A DNA stretch of 64,000 bases from Clostridium rhizosphaerae (GTDB lineage Bacteria > Bacillota > Clostridia > Clostridiales > Clostridiaceae), in NCBI RefSeq assembly GCF_016765585.1, contig NZ_JAESWC010000002.1, positions 1,116,001-1,180,000 of the forward strand, written 5' to 3'. Positions 27,714 to 35,932 of the stretch are shown piece after piece. The position numbers and the translations under genes are program-made. Below the pieces are notes generated by a model. It made no database searches. It saw only the letters and a program-made list of their open reading frames with translations, and had not been told where the DNA came from. Position 1 is the first letter of the stretch; every line of letters starts with the position of its first letter.

Positions 27714-28886
27714 TTATAATTTGTATTTCTCATATAGAAAATCAAAAAATTCCAAAAGGCTTTTTATATCAGTAAATGCTGCTTGAGCCTGTTTATCGTT
27801 CCCGCCACCTCGTCCATTATATTCTCCAAGACTTTCCTTAAATACTTTGCCGCAATTTATATCCATATTTCCATCATGAGCAAACCATAACTTATTATCT
27901 ATCTCTGAAAAAACTATAAGTAAAAAGCTTCCTTCTTGGAGTATAATTCTTCCCAGAGATTGAACTTCGTCAAAGGTTTTCTCCTTAAATCCGATGCAAA
28001 TAATTTTTGAATCCGCATTATTTATAATATCTCTAGCTTCATAAGCATACAGGCTTTCCTTAAGCTCTTTCAAGTCCTTGAACATACTAGACAAGTTTTC
28101 CATATTGTTCTTAACTTTGTTCTCAAGCATTTCTATATCTACACCAAGCATTTTACTCAAATTTTGAACAATATTATGCTTATTTTGAAAATCATTTAAG
28201 GCTCTTTTTCCGCACTTAAAGTAAACTCTTGTTGCACCTTTATACCTTTCAAACTTCACTACTTTAATAACTCCAAGTTCACCCGTGCTTTTCAAATGTG
28301 TTCCACAACATGGAGAATAGTCTATATTTTCTATCTCAATAATTCTAATATCTTCTTCAACCTTTGGAACCTTTCTTAAAGGGATTTTTATGAGTTCTTT
28401 CTTTTCTATTATATAGCTTTTAAGCTTTATATCCTTGCATATAAGCTCATTCACCAAATTTTCAACTTCTTCCACAATATGCTCTGACATATCTGGTATA
28501 GATATATCAATGGAAACATATTCTTCGCCAATGTGAAAGCTTGAAGTTTCTCCTTTATATTTATCATAAAATACAGAAGATAATAAATGTTGTCCTGTAT
28601 GCTGCTGCATTAAATCATATCTTCTATTAAATTCAATTGTGCACTTTACGAGTATTTCTTTAGGTGCTTTATTTAATACATGATAAATAACTTCCCCATC
28701 TTCAAATACATCTAAAACTTCATTCTCTCCTATAAATCCTCTATCTGAAGGCTGTCCTCCGCCCTCTGGATAAAAAGCTGTTTTATTTAAAACAACAAGA
28801 ACCTTATCTTCCTTATTAATAGCCTCTATAATCTCGGCTTCCCATTCTTTAAGATAAGGATTTACATAATACAATTTTTCAGTCAT
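27714..28886 (-). CDS. Alanyl-tRNA editing protein (AlaX-type with DHHA1 domain)
   Basis: A 390-residue free-standing editing protein that hydrolyses mischarged tRNA-Ala (Ser or Gly). The N-terminal half carries TAFYPEGGGQPSDRG. The zinc-site motifs are QQHTGQHLLSSVF (HxxxH) and SPCCGTHLKSTGELG (Cys...His). The C-terminal DHHA1 domain ends with YNGRGGGNDKQAQA. Length matches the long AlaX form. ATG 28886 has a TAAGAGGTGAT site. Repeat element B begins only 22 bp upstream, so the promoter must lie inside the repeat unless aspS transcription reads through it. Confidence 0.9.
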   Translation of the reverse strand: MTEKLYYVNPYLKEWEAEIIEAINKEDKVLVVLNKTAFYPEGGGQPSDRGFIGENEVLDVFEDGEVIYHVLNKAPKEILVKCTIEFNRRYDLMQQHTGQHLLSSVFYDKYKGETSSFHIGEEYVSIDISIPDMSEHIVEEVENLVNELICKDIKLKSYIIEKKELIKIPLRKVPKVEEDIRIIEIENIDYSPCCGTHLKSTGELGVIKVVKFERYKGATRVYFKCGKRALNDFQNKHNIVQNLSKMLGVDIEMLENKVKNNMENLSSMFKDLKELKESLYAYEARDIINNADSKIICIGFKEKTFDEVQSLGRIILQEGSFLLIVFSEIDNKLWFAHDGNMDINCGKVFKESLGEYNGRGGGNDKQAQAAFTDIKSLLEFFDFLYEKYKL

Positions 28887-28908
28887 TAAATCACCTCTTA
28901 ATAATTTT

Positions 28909-29826
28909 GCGAACTAAAATGGCCGAAGGCTTTTCTTTAAAGTCCGTAGGGCTTTGCGTGGAAAATAATATATAATCTTAGTGATTACTTTGCGGATGTT
29001 CTAAGGTTCGTGAAATCATAAAACTAAGAGCCTCTAGAAATTCGCTTTAACTTTTGCTATTTTTAAAGCGAAGCTTATATAATAATCTTTTCAATCATAT
29101 TTTACTTTTGTTAGCTCAGAAGAGAGGCTCTAAGTTTTATGACCTCACTTCACCAAGAACATGGGCAAAGTACTCAATTAATCTTATATATTATTTTCCA
29201 CACTACCCTACAGACTTTAAATCAAGCCTATAATACTTTTGTTGTTCTCTAGTTAATCAGGTTAAATATTAGGCTTTGTTAAAAGCGAGTAATGAACTTT
29301 CTATCATTCGTAAATTTAAATATAAACCCATAAACCTATAAAAACATTTAAATATATATCTATTTAAATATTTACTTGAGCCATGCCGGTTTGCAATAGA
29401 TTTGCTTTCTACAATATCAAAAACCTGCTTATATCAACACTATTATTAAACAGCGCCAAATATTAGAAAGTTCTAAATTATATATAATTATAATTGCGTA
29501 TAAGATATATAGACTGGGTGTAGAGACCGAGAGCAGGTGTAGAAAATAATATTTTAATTCGATCGATTACTTTGCCCATGTTCTTGGCGAAGTAATGCCG
29601 AAAAGCTTAGAGCCTCTCTCCTGAGCAAGCAAGAGTATTTTAAGTTTGCCAAAGATATTTTGAAGCCTTTGGCTATTAAAGAAACAAGAAGTCAAAGCGA
29701 ATTCATAGCGGCTCTTAGCTTTTCAGTATTGCAAGCCTTAGAACATACGCAAAGGAATCATAAATTAAAATATTATTTTCTACACAAGGCTCTAAGGTCT
29801 TTACACCACAGCCTACGGCAATTTAC
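28909..29826. repeat. Composite palindromic repeat, copy B
   Basis: A 918-bp noncoding element related to copy A (8637-9390). From the left: long palindromic module X (about 28909-29260), with arms of about 105 nt that are about four-fifths identical when inverted (by eye); core (about 29270-29492); palindromic module Y in full length (about 29493-29826). Module X is the reverse complement of module X in copy A and nearly identical to it. Y is the reverse complement of Y in A, where most of Y is deleted. The core is in the same orientation as in A. A perfect 10-bp inverted repeat GAACTTTCTA/TAGAAAGTTC (29294-29303 and 29464-29473) bounds most of the core. It sits between aspS and the editing protein gene. 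Confidence 0.85.
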
Positions 29827-29851
29827 TTATATTTTTCATTATATCCTAATC

Positions 29852-31141
29852 TTAAGGTCTAATTCTATCTCTATCTCTTGGAAATAATGTAACTTCTCTA
29901 ACATTTCTAAAACCAAGCAGCTGAGCTGTAAGTCTTTCAAGTCCTATAGCCAAGCCTCCGTGAGGCGGCATGCCGTATTTGAATACTTCTAAATAATCAT
30001 TAAAGCTTTCAACATTAAGACCTCTCGATGAAATGTTATCCTTAAGTTGACTATAATTATGAATTCTTTGCCCTCCAGTTGTTATTTCAAGTCCTCTAAA
30101 CAAAAGGTCAAAGCTGTGAGTTAATGTATCCTCTGCCGGCATAGCATACATAGGTCTTTTAACTTTTGGATAATGTGTTAAAAATAAAAATTCACTTCCA
30201 AGTTCCTTTTTAGCATATTCACAAATTTGTTTTTCACCTTCCGGGTCTAGATCTAATTCTAAGTCAATTCTTCCATAATGCTCTCTTAATATACTTACAG
30301 CCTCGGATAATTTCATAGAAGGAATATTTTTATTAATTTCAGGCATTTTAACTTCTAAAAGTTCAAGCTCCTTCTTACATTTTTCAACAACATACATCAA
30401 CATATAAATAAGAAGCCTTTCTTCAAGCTCCATAATATCTTTTTCATCCTGTATAAAGCCCATTTCAAGGTCTAAACTTACATACTCGTTTAGGTGTCTT
30501 ATAGTATTATGCTCTTCCGCCCTGTATACATGACCTATTTCAAAAACCCTTTCATATCCGGATCCTACAAGCATCTGTTTATAAAATTGAGGACTTTGAG
30601 CTAGATAAGCCTTTCTTTCGAAGTACTTAAGCTCAAATAATTCTGTTCCTCCTTCAGTGCCTTCAGCAACAATTTTAGGAGTAAATACTTGAGTAAAGCC
30701 TTCCATGGTTAAAAATTGCTGAAAAGCTTGAGCTAGTGCTGCTTGTATTTTAAACACGGCATTTATTCTTTGATTTCTTAATGATAAAACTCTATTGTTT
30801 AAAATAACATCAATATTAGCTTCCATATTATCTTTGTTAATTTCTATTGGAAGGTCTTCAATCACGGCTGATATGGTCACTAACTGATTAACCCATATTT
30901 CAGCTTCATTGTCACTTCCTTCTTTTTTCTGAACTTCTCCTATAATCTCTACAACACTTTCAAGTTTTAATCCTTTAATATCAATTAATTTTGTATTCAT
31001 AACACATTGGATCACACCTGTTCTATCCCTTATAACCACAAAAGCCAATTTCCCCAGCTTTCTTATCTTATGAACCCATCCTTTAATCATAATAGTTTTT
31101 CCATAATTATTTATAACTTCACTAATTAATGTCCTATTCAC
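29852..31141 (-). CDS. aspS: Aspartyl-tRNA synthetase, archaeal type (probably non-discriminating, AspS2)
   Basis: A 429-residue class IIb synthetase without the bacterial GAD insertion, hence archaeal type. The OB-fold anticodon domain is at about 15-100. Motif 2 lies around FEIGHVYRAEEHNTIRH and motif 3 around GGLAIGLERLTAQLLG, ending RDRDRIRP. In the anticodon domain GWVHKIR has His24 where discriminating archaeal enzymes have Trp; from the published archaeal work this points to charging both tRNA-Asp and tRNA-Asn, with GatCAB finishing Asn-tRNA. GTG 31141 is chosen because GGAGGAGAAAA precedes it; the region upstream is T-box leader, not protein. Transcription is controlled by that T-box. 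Confidence 0.92.
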   Translation of the reverse strand: MNRTLISEVINNYGKTIMIKGWVHKIRKLGKLAFVVIRDRTGVIQCVMNTKLIDIKGLKLESVVEIIGEVQKKEGSDNEAEIWVNQLVTISAVIEDLPIEINKDNMEANIDVILNNRVLSLRNQRINAVFKIQAALAQAFQQFLTMEGFTQVFTPKIVAEGTEGGTELFELKYFERKAYLAQSPQFYKQMLVGSGYERVFEIGHVYRAEEHNTIRHLNEYVSLDLEMGFIQDEKDIMELEERLLIYMLMYVVEKCKKELELLEVKMPEINKNIPSMKLSEAVSILREHYGRIDLELDLDPEGEKQICEYAKKELGSEFLFLTHYPKVKRPMYAMPAEDTLTHSFDLLFRGLEITTGGQRIHNYSQLKDNISSRGLNVESFNDYLEVFKYGMPPHGGLAIGLERLTAQLLGFRNVREVTLFPRDRDRIRP

Positions 31142-31200
31142 TTTTTCTCCTCCAATCTTTATACTAAATTTATTTACCGGCTCGGCCATAGCAGGATAAA

Positions 31201-31545
31201 TAAAAAATCCCTGAGCAAATGCCCAGGGACGAAGTTCTCGTGGTACCACCCTAGTTAACCATTATATAAAATTAAAATAGATATACCTAAAATTAAAAAA
31301 CTCTCACTCCATATAGGAGTGAGAGTTAAATCCCACGGTACCATCCTGTTTAACCATATAATAGGTTCACTCGTTCCTTTTAACGGTAGAAATCCGTCTT
31401 ATCCTAATAATCACATTGACTTTCAGATAAACAACTCAGAGATGTCTTTCAATATATTTCCTCTGCTATGCTTTCACTATCCACAGCTCGCTTTAAGAAT
31501 CCATAAAATCTACTCTTCTCATCATCATTGCTTTAAAATATATTT
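31201..31545 (-). promoter_or_regulatory. T-box leader of aspS with a doubled antiterminator/terminator unit
   Basis: On the minus strand a Stem I with an AGAGUA-type kink region and, near its 3' side, a candidate specifier GAC (31444-31446, Asp). Then T-box motif 1, GGATGGTACCGTGGGA (31331-31346), and terminator 1, an 11-bp stem (31300-31310 with 31316-31326) with a T6 run. About 50 nt later a second T-box motif, GGGTGGTACCACGAGAA (31235-31251), is followed by terminator 2, a stem (31208-31216 with 31221-31229) with TTTTTTATTT. No second Stem I fits between them. Uncharged tRNA would have to open two terminators in series. Confidence 0.88.
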
Positions 31546-31551
31546 TCTAAA

Positions 31552-31580
31552 ATTCTATCACTTAGTATATACTATGTCAA
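31552..31580 (-). promoter_or_regulatory. Sigma-A promoter of the aspS T-box transcript
   Basis: Minus-strand TTGACA (31575-31580), 17-bp spacer, TAGAAT (31552-31557). The predicted start near 31545 is just ahead of Stem I. Confidence 0.75.
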
Positions 31581-31689
31581 TATATTAATTACTGTTTTTC
31601 AAAAAATTCAGCAAATTCTTTTTAATGTAACACTCTTAAATTATTATCATATATTAAAAATGTAGTAATAATTCAAAAGGAGATTTATA

Positions 31690-32340
31690 ATGCACAGCCC
31701 CTACTATGACTACTGCTCCTCCCTTTACAGAGCACCTAAGAGCAGTTCCTACATTCGTGTTTTTCATGCTTCACCAAACACCCCTGCTGTAGACGTTTAT
31801 GTAAATGATAGGTTGATTGTTAAAAACCTTCATTATAAAGGCTTCTCCCCATATTTAGGCATTGAAGCAGGAAAATATAATGTAAAAGTATTTCCATCAG
31901 GAAAAGAAGATACACCTGTCATAAATACTGAAGTCAATATTCCTGATAAATCAATTATAACTGCAGCAGCAATAGGTACCCTTCCAGAAGTAAGTCTGCT
32001 GCCAATTTTAGAACCAGTATTCAGCGGAGTTAAGGGGAAAGCATATGTAAGATTTGCTCACCTTTCTCCTAACGCACCAAGTGTGGATATATTCGCTGAT
32101 GGCAAAAAAGTATTTAGCAATACTTCTTATAAACAAGTTACAGACTATATAGCAGTTAATCCTGGAATCCATACTTTTGATGTATATTTATCTTCAACAA
32201 ATCAAAGAGTTCTTCATGTACCTAACATAAGACTGCTTCCAAATAGGATATATACGATTTGTGCAGTTGGACTTGCTGGGAAAACTCCTCCTCTTCAAGT
32301 TGTAATACCACTTGACGGCAATACCTATTTGAAAGTCTGA
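31690..32340 (+). CDS. DUF4397 domain protein
   Basis: A 216-residue protein with two tandem DUF4397 beta-sandwich units: IRVFHASPNTPAVDVYVND at about 22-40 and VRFAHLSPNAPSVDIFADG at about 118-136 mark the start of each. The family is common in surface or spore proteins of Firmicutes, but function is unknown. There is no clear signal peptide; the N-terminus is Tyr/Ser-rich (MHSPYYDYCSSLYRAPKSSS). ATG 31690 has an AAAGGAGAT site. It diverges from aspS and has a perfect terminator at 32342-32382. Confidence 0.88.
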   Translation: MHSPYYDYCSSLYRAPKSSSYIRVFHASPNTPAVDVYVNDRLIVKNLHYKGFSPYLGIEAGKYNVKVFPSGKEDTPVINTEVNIPDKSIITAAAIGTLPEVSLLPILEPVFSGVKGKAYVRFAHLSPNAPSVDIFADGKKVFSNTSYKQVTDYIAVNPGIHTFDVYLSSTNQRVLHVPNIRLLPNRIYTICAVGLAGKTPPLQVVIPLDGNTYLKV

Positions 32341-32341
32341 A

Positions 32342-32382
32342 AATAAGAAGTCTCTTCCACACTGTGGAAGAGACTTCTTATT
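32342..32382. terminator. Bidirectional terminator, DUF4397 gene and thioredoxin-like gene
   Basis: A perfect 20-bp stem (32342-32361 with 32363-32382), A-rich on the left and T-rich on the right, placed between two converging genes. Confidence 0.9.
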
Positions 32383-32383
32383 T

Positions 32384-32872
32384 TTATTTAATTATATCTA
32401 AAAGTTCATTTTCAATAAGATTATTATACTTACCTTCTCTATATTCCTTTATAAGCTCCTTTTGCTTTTCTGAAGGAAGTACAGCTGCTTTTTCAGCTAT
32501 AGGCTGAGGAACTTCAACATAAGCTCCTTTTGGTTCCATATCTTCAGTAAAAGTCATAACTGTAGGTATTCTTGAAGTCCCAGTGTATTCTTCCAAAAGC
32601 TCCTTATTGCCATTCATTCCATAATAAAATACTTTTATGTTGCTGTTTAATTCCTGCATTCTCTTTACATAAGGTAATGTAACTACACAATCAGGACAAT
32701 ATCCTTCTGAAAATACCACAACATTAACATTTTTATCTAGTTTCTTTATCTCTTCTTCAGCCTTTTTCGAGAGTTTTGTAGTCTCATAAGTTTTAAGCAG
32801 CCTATCTTTTTGCTCCTCAGTACTTTTATTTAAGTAACCTTGAAAATCCAATGCTTTTGATAAATCTATCAT
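32384..32872 (-). CDS. Thioredoxin family protein
   Basis: A 162-residue cytosolic thioredoxin-fold protein. The redox motif is GYCPDCVVTLPYV (CPDC in place of CGPC), after a beta strand VNVVVFSE, with the cis-Pro region SRIPTVMTF. An N-terminal helical extension of about 50 residues precedes the fold. It belongs to a clostridial family of atypical thioredoxins whose partner is unknown. ATG 32872 follows GGAAGGTGA. It lies 40 bp downstream of pepF and may be cotranscribed. Confidence 0.82.
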   Translation of the reverse strand: MIDLSKALDFQGYLNKSTEEQKDRLLKTYETTKLSKKAEEEIKKLDKNVNVVVFSEGYCPDCVVTLPYVKRMQELNSNIKVFYYGMNGNKELLEEYTGTSRIPTVMTFTEDMEPKGAYVEVPQPIAEKAAVLPSEKQKELIKEYREGKYNNLIENELLDIIK

Positions 32873-32911
32873 TTGTATCACCTTCCTAAAATCATTATTT
32901 TTTAGACTTTA

Positions 32912-34678
32912 TTATAAATTAATAAATTTCTCAATATCTTTTTCTATTAGTTTTAAAGAACTTCTCCAAAAATCTACTGAATGTATGTCTACATCCATTA
33001 AAGCTGTTACATCAGCAATTTTATTTTTTCCTGTAACTGATAAAAGTTTATCGTAATCATCTACAAAACTTTCTCCTCGTCTTAAATATTCAGCATAAAG
33101 TCCTTTTGAAAATAAAAGACCAAATGCATAAGGAAAATTATAAAAGTTCTGTCCTGCATAATAATAGTGAGGCTTACATACCCACATATAAGGATGCAGA
33201 TAATTTTCATCAAGACCTTCGCCGTATGCTTCCTTCTGTGCCTTCAGCATTATTTCCTTTAGTTCATTTACGGATAAGGAGGCCTTTTCCCTTCTTTTAA
33301 ACAATTCGGTTTCAAATAAATATCTGCTATATATATCCACAATTACCTGAGCAGAATCAGAAATATCTCCTTCAAGTATTGTATAAGCCTCTTCCTTTGA
33401 TGCATTTTTAAGAGCCGCATTCTTAACAATAGTTTCGCAAAATATTGATGCTGTTTCTGCTATAGGCATGGTATATCTGCTATTTAAGTAGCTCTCTTCC
33501 ATAAGGCAGCTTCCATGATACCCGTGCCCCAATTCATGAGCTAAAGTTGCTACATCAGAAAAGCTTCCAGTAAAGTTACTCATAATTCTACTTTCGCCTA
33601 TTGGATGAATATTAGAGCAAAATGCTCCTCCCCTTTTGCCTTCTCTTGTTTCTGCATCAATCCACCTTTTTTCAAAAGCATTATCTGCGAAGTCTGCTAG
33701 CTTATTGCTGAAGGTTCTAAAGTTTTTAACTACAAAATCTCTTGCTTCTTCGTATGTAAATCTCATGTCAGACTCGCCAGTAGGAGCAAAAAGATCATAG
33801 AATGGCAGTCCATTCTTATGTCCAAGCTTCTCCGCCTTTTTAAGATAAAACTTTCTAAAGCTAGGAAGACTTTCTTTCATTGCAGTAACCATTGCTTCAA
33901 GTGTTTCTCTATCCAACCTTGATTTAATAAGAGTTTCTTCTAACGGAGATTCATATCCTCTTAGCTTGCTTACAGTGATAACTTCACCCTTTATACCATT
34001 TAATGCGGCTGCTGATGCTTCTTCTATCTTTTTATAAGCTTTAAGTTCTGCTTCATAAGCAGTTTTTCTAGTTTCAGCATCATTGCTGTAAGCCATATTT
34101 CTTACTACTGGAAGGGGTAGCTTCTTTTCTTCATCTTTAATTGCAATATCAACCAACAAATTTGAAGTAACAGTATTTTGAAGCTTGCTCCAAGCATTTG
34201 ATCCAGTATTCATCATCTTGGCAACTACTATTTCTTCTTTTTCACTTAAAAGATATTTATTTCTTTCCATAAGTTCCTTTAAATAAAACTCATGCTCTTT
34301 AATTATATCAGAAGAATTTAAAATTTCCTCAAAATCTCCTAAAGCTGCGAGCCATTTTTCAAAGTTCACATCAACTTCTGTAAGCTCCGTAAATTTATTA
34401 TCAACCTCTTCTGAAGCTGCGGCTGCCTTTTCATTTTTAGCATCAACACTCAAAGTGAGCTCAGAATAATCGCTGAGTTTTACATAAAGACTATAGAACT
34501 CACTTTTCATCTTTATATATTCTTCAATTTTTTCTGCTGCTCTATTAACATCTTTTAAATTATCAGAAGCCCATTTCCTTAGGTTGTTAATACATTTATC
34601 ATATTTAGCAACGTCTTCTATAAATTTATCACTTTCAAAGGACGTATAAAGCTCTTCAAGACTCCATCTCATATTCAT
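32912..34678 (-). CDS. pepF: Oligoendopeptidase F
   Basis: A 588-residue M3B-family zinc peptidase that cleaves oligopeptides in the cytosol. The zinc motif LAHELGHGYH (HExxH) is intact, and the third ligand Glu lies in the following helix (PIAETASIFCE). Size and architecture are typical. ATG 34678 lies 8 nt after AGGAGGGA. It diverges from the AEC transporter with about 100 bp between start codons, which must hold both promoters. Confidence 0.94.
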   Translation of the reverse strand: MNMRWSLEELYTSFESDKFIEDVAKYDKCINNLRKWASDNLKDVNRAAEKIEEYIKMKSEFYSLYVKLSDYSELTLSVDAKNEKAAAASEEVDNKFTELTEVDVNFEKWLAALGDFEEILNSSDIIKEHEFYLKELMERNKYLLSEKEEIVVAKMMNTGSNAWSKLQNTVTSNLLVDIAIKDEEKKLPLPVVRNMAYSNDAETRKTAYEAELKAYKKIEEASAAALNGIKGEVITVSKLRGYESPLEETLIKSRLDRETLEAMVTAMKESLPSFRKFYLKKAEKLGHKNGLPFYDLFAPTGESDMRFTYEEARDFVVKNFRTFSNKLADFADNAFEKRWIDAETREGKRGGAFCSNIHPIGESRIMSNFTGSFSDVATLAHELGHGYHGSCLMEESYLNSRYTMPIAETASIFCETIVKNAALKNASKEEAYTILEGDISDSAQVIVDIYSRYLFETELFKRREKASLSVNELKEIMLKAQKEAYGEGLDENYLHPYMWVCKPHYYYAGQNFYNFPYAFGLLFSKGLYAEYLRRGESFVDDYDKLLSVTGKNKIADVTALMDVDIHSVDFWRSSLKLIEKDIEKFINL

Positions 34679-34783
34679 ATCTATTTCCCTCCTTTAACAA
34701 TAAGATTATTATTCTCTAAATTCTCAATAAATTCCTTCTTTTTATCCCTAATTTGTGCAATAATTATACTGGTGGTGATATGG

Positions 34784-35722
34784 ATGCTTCTAATTGATGC
34801 AGCACAAAGCATACTAAGTATAATACTTATGATCAGTTTAGGGTATATATTAACTAAAAACAAATGGTTTGACGATAGTACTTCAAAGCTTTTTTCCAAA
34901 ATTGTTATCAACCTGTCTCTTCCTGCACTCATGGTATCAAATTTAATGACTACTTTTACAAAAGAAAGCCTATCACATTCTGGAGTTGGCATTATTATTC
35001 CTTTTATATCAATAATAGTTTGCTACTTAATAAGTGTATTTATTTCAAAAATTATAAATATAGCTCCAGATAGAAGGGGAACCTTTCAGTGTATGTTTTT
35101 TCTTTCAAACACCATTTTTATAGGACTTCCTGTTAATATTGCCTTATTTGGAGAAGCTAGCGTTCCTAATGTACTTTATTACTATTTTTCAAATACGACA
35201 ATATTTTGGACACTAGGAATTTACCTTATAAAAAAAGATGGAGGCTTAAAAGATTCAAAGCTTTTTACAATAAATAACCTAAAAAACGTTTTTACTCCTC
35301 CTTTAATTGGATTTATAACAGGTATAACTCTTATTCTTCTTGATATAAGGCTTCCAAAGTTTATTATGGATACCTGCAAATACTTAGGAAACTTAACAAC
35401 TCCTATGTCCATGCTTTTCATAGGCATAGTTATAAGTTCTATTAACTTAAAGGACTTTAAGTTTGATAAGTATACTATTGGAGTAATAACAGGTCGATTT
35501 ATTATATCTCCTATTGTAACTTACTGTTTCTCATTAATTTTATGTGCACCTGTTCTTATGAAAAATGTTTTCTTTATACAATCAGCTTTACCTGTAATGG
35601 CAACTGCCTCAATAGTTACTAAAGAGTACGGTGCTGACTATGAATATGCCTCAGTAATGATAGCAGTAACTACGATAGCGAGCTTAATATTTATACCTTT
35701 CTATAGATTTTTGCTAGGATAG
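34784..35722 (+). CDS. Auxin efflux carrier (AEC) family transporter
   Basis: A 312-residue membrane protein with about ten hydrophobic helices in two five-helix halves, the AEC/BART superfamily layout. Bacterial members export or import small organic acids such as malate; the substrate here is unknown. Signature pieces are NLSLPALMVSNL in helix 2 and NTIFIGLPVNIALFGE in helix 4. I use ATG 34784 (MLLIDAAQS) after GGTGGTGA; GTG codons 9-12 bp upstream overlap the site. A strong terminator overlaps the stop codon. Confidence 0.9.
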   Translation: MLLIDAAQSILSIILMISLGYILTKNKWFDDSTSKLFSKIVINLSLPALMVSNLMTTFTKESLSHSGVGIIIPFISIIVCYLISVFISKIINIAPDRRGTFQCMFFLSNTIFIGLPVNIALFGEASVPNVLYYYFSNTTIFWTLGIYLIKKDGGLKDSKLFTINNLKNVFTPPLIGFITGITLILLDIRLPKFIMDTCKYLGNLTTPMSMLFIGIVISSINLKDFKFDKYTIGVITGRFIISPIVTYCFSLILCAPVLMKNVFFIQSALPVMATASIVTKEYGADYEYASVMIAVTTIASLIFIPFYRFLLG

Positions 35723-35738
35723 CAAAAATCTATTTTTT
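35704..35738 (+). terminator. Terminator of the AEC transporter gene
   Basis: Perfect 13-bp stem TAGATTTTTGCTA (35704-35716) with 35720-35732, a 3-nt loop, then TTTTTT. The stop codon is in the downstream arm. Confidence 0.9.
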
Positions 35739-35932
35739 CGACTTTTCCCACTGACTTATATTAAGTTTTATAGCTTATTAACGAATATATTATTGAATTA
35801 ATAAAAAACAAACCTTTTATTATAGAAATATTTCCAATCTAATTTCGACTTTATTTTCAAAAATAATCTAGTATACTTAAGTTTGTAGAAATTGCTTTCA
35901 TAAATTAAACATATCTAGGGGGAATATTTAGC

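Noticed and set aside
29660-29887. Open frame of 75 codons inside repeat B
   Set aside because: It lies in the palindromic module Y and runs into the aspS end; the matching part of copy A is deleted, so it is not conserved.
31319-31588. Plus-strand frame of 89 codons upstream of the DUF4397 gene
   Set aside because: It is the complement of the T-box leader; no ribosome site.
34681-34992. Minus-strand frame overlapping the AEC transporter start
   Set aside because: Antisense to the transporter gene and to the shared promoter region; no supporting motif.
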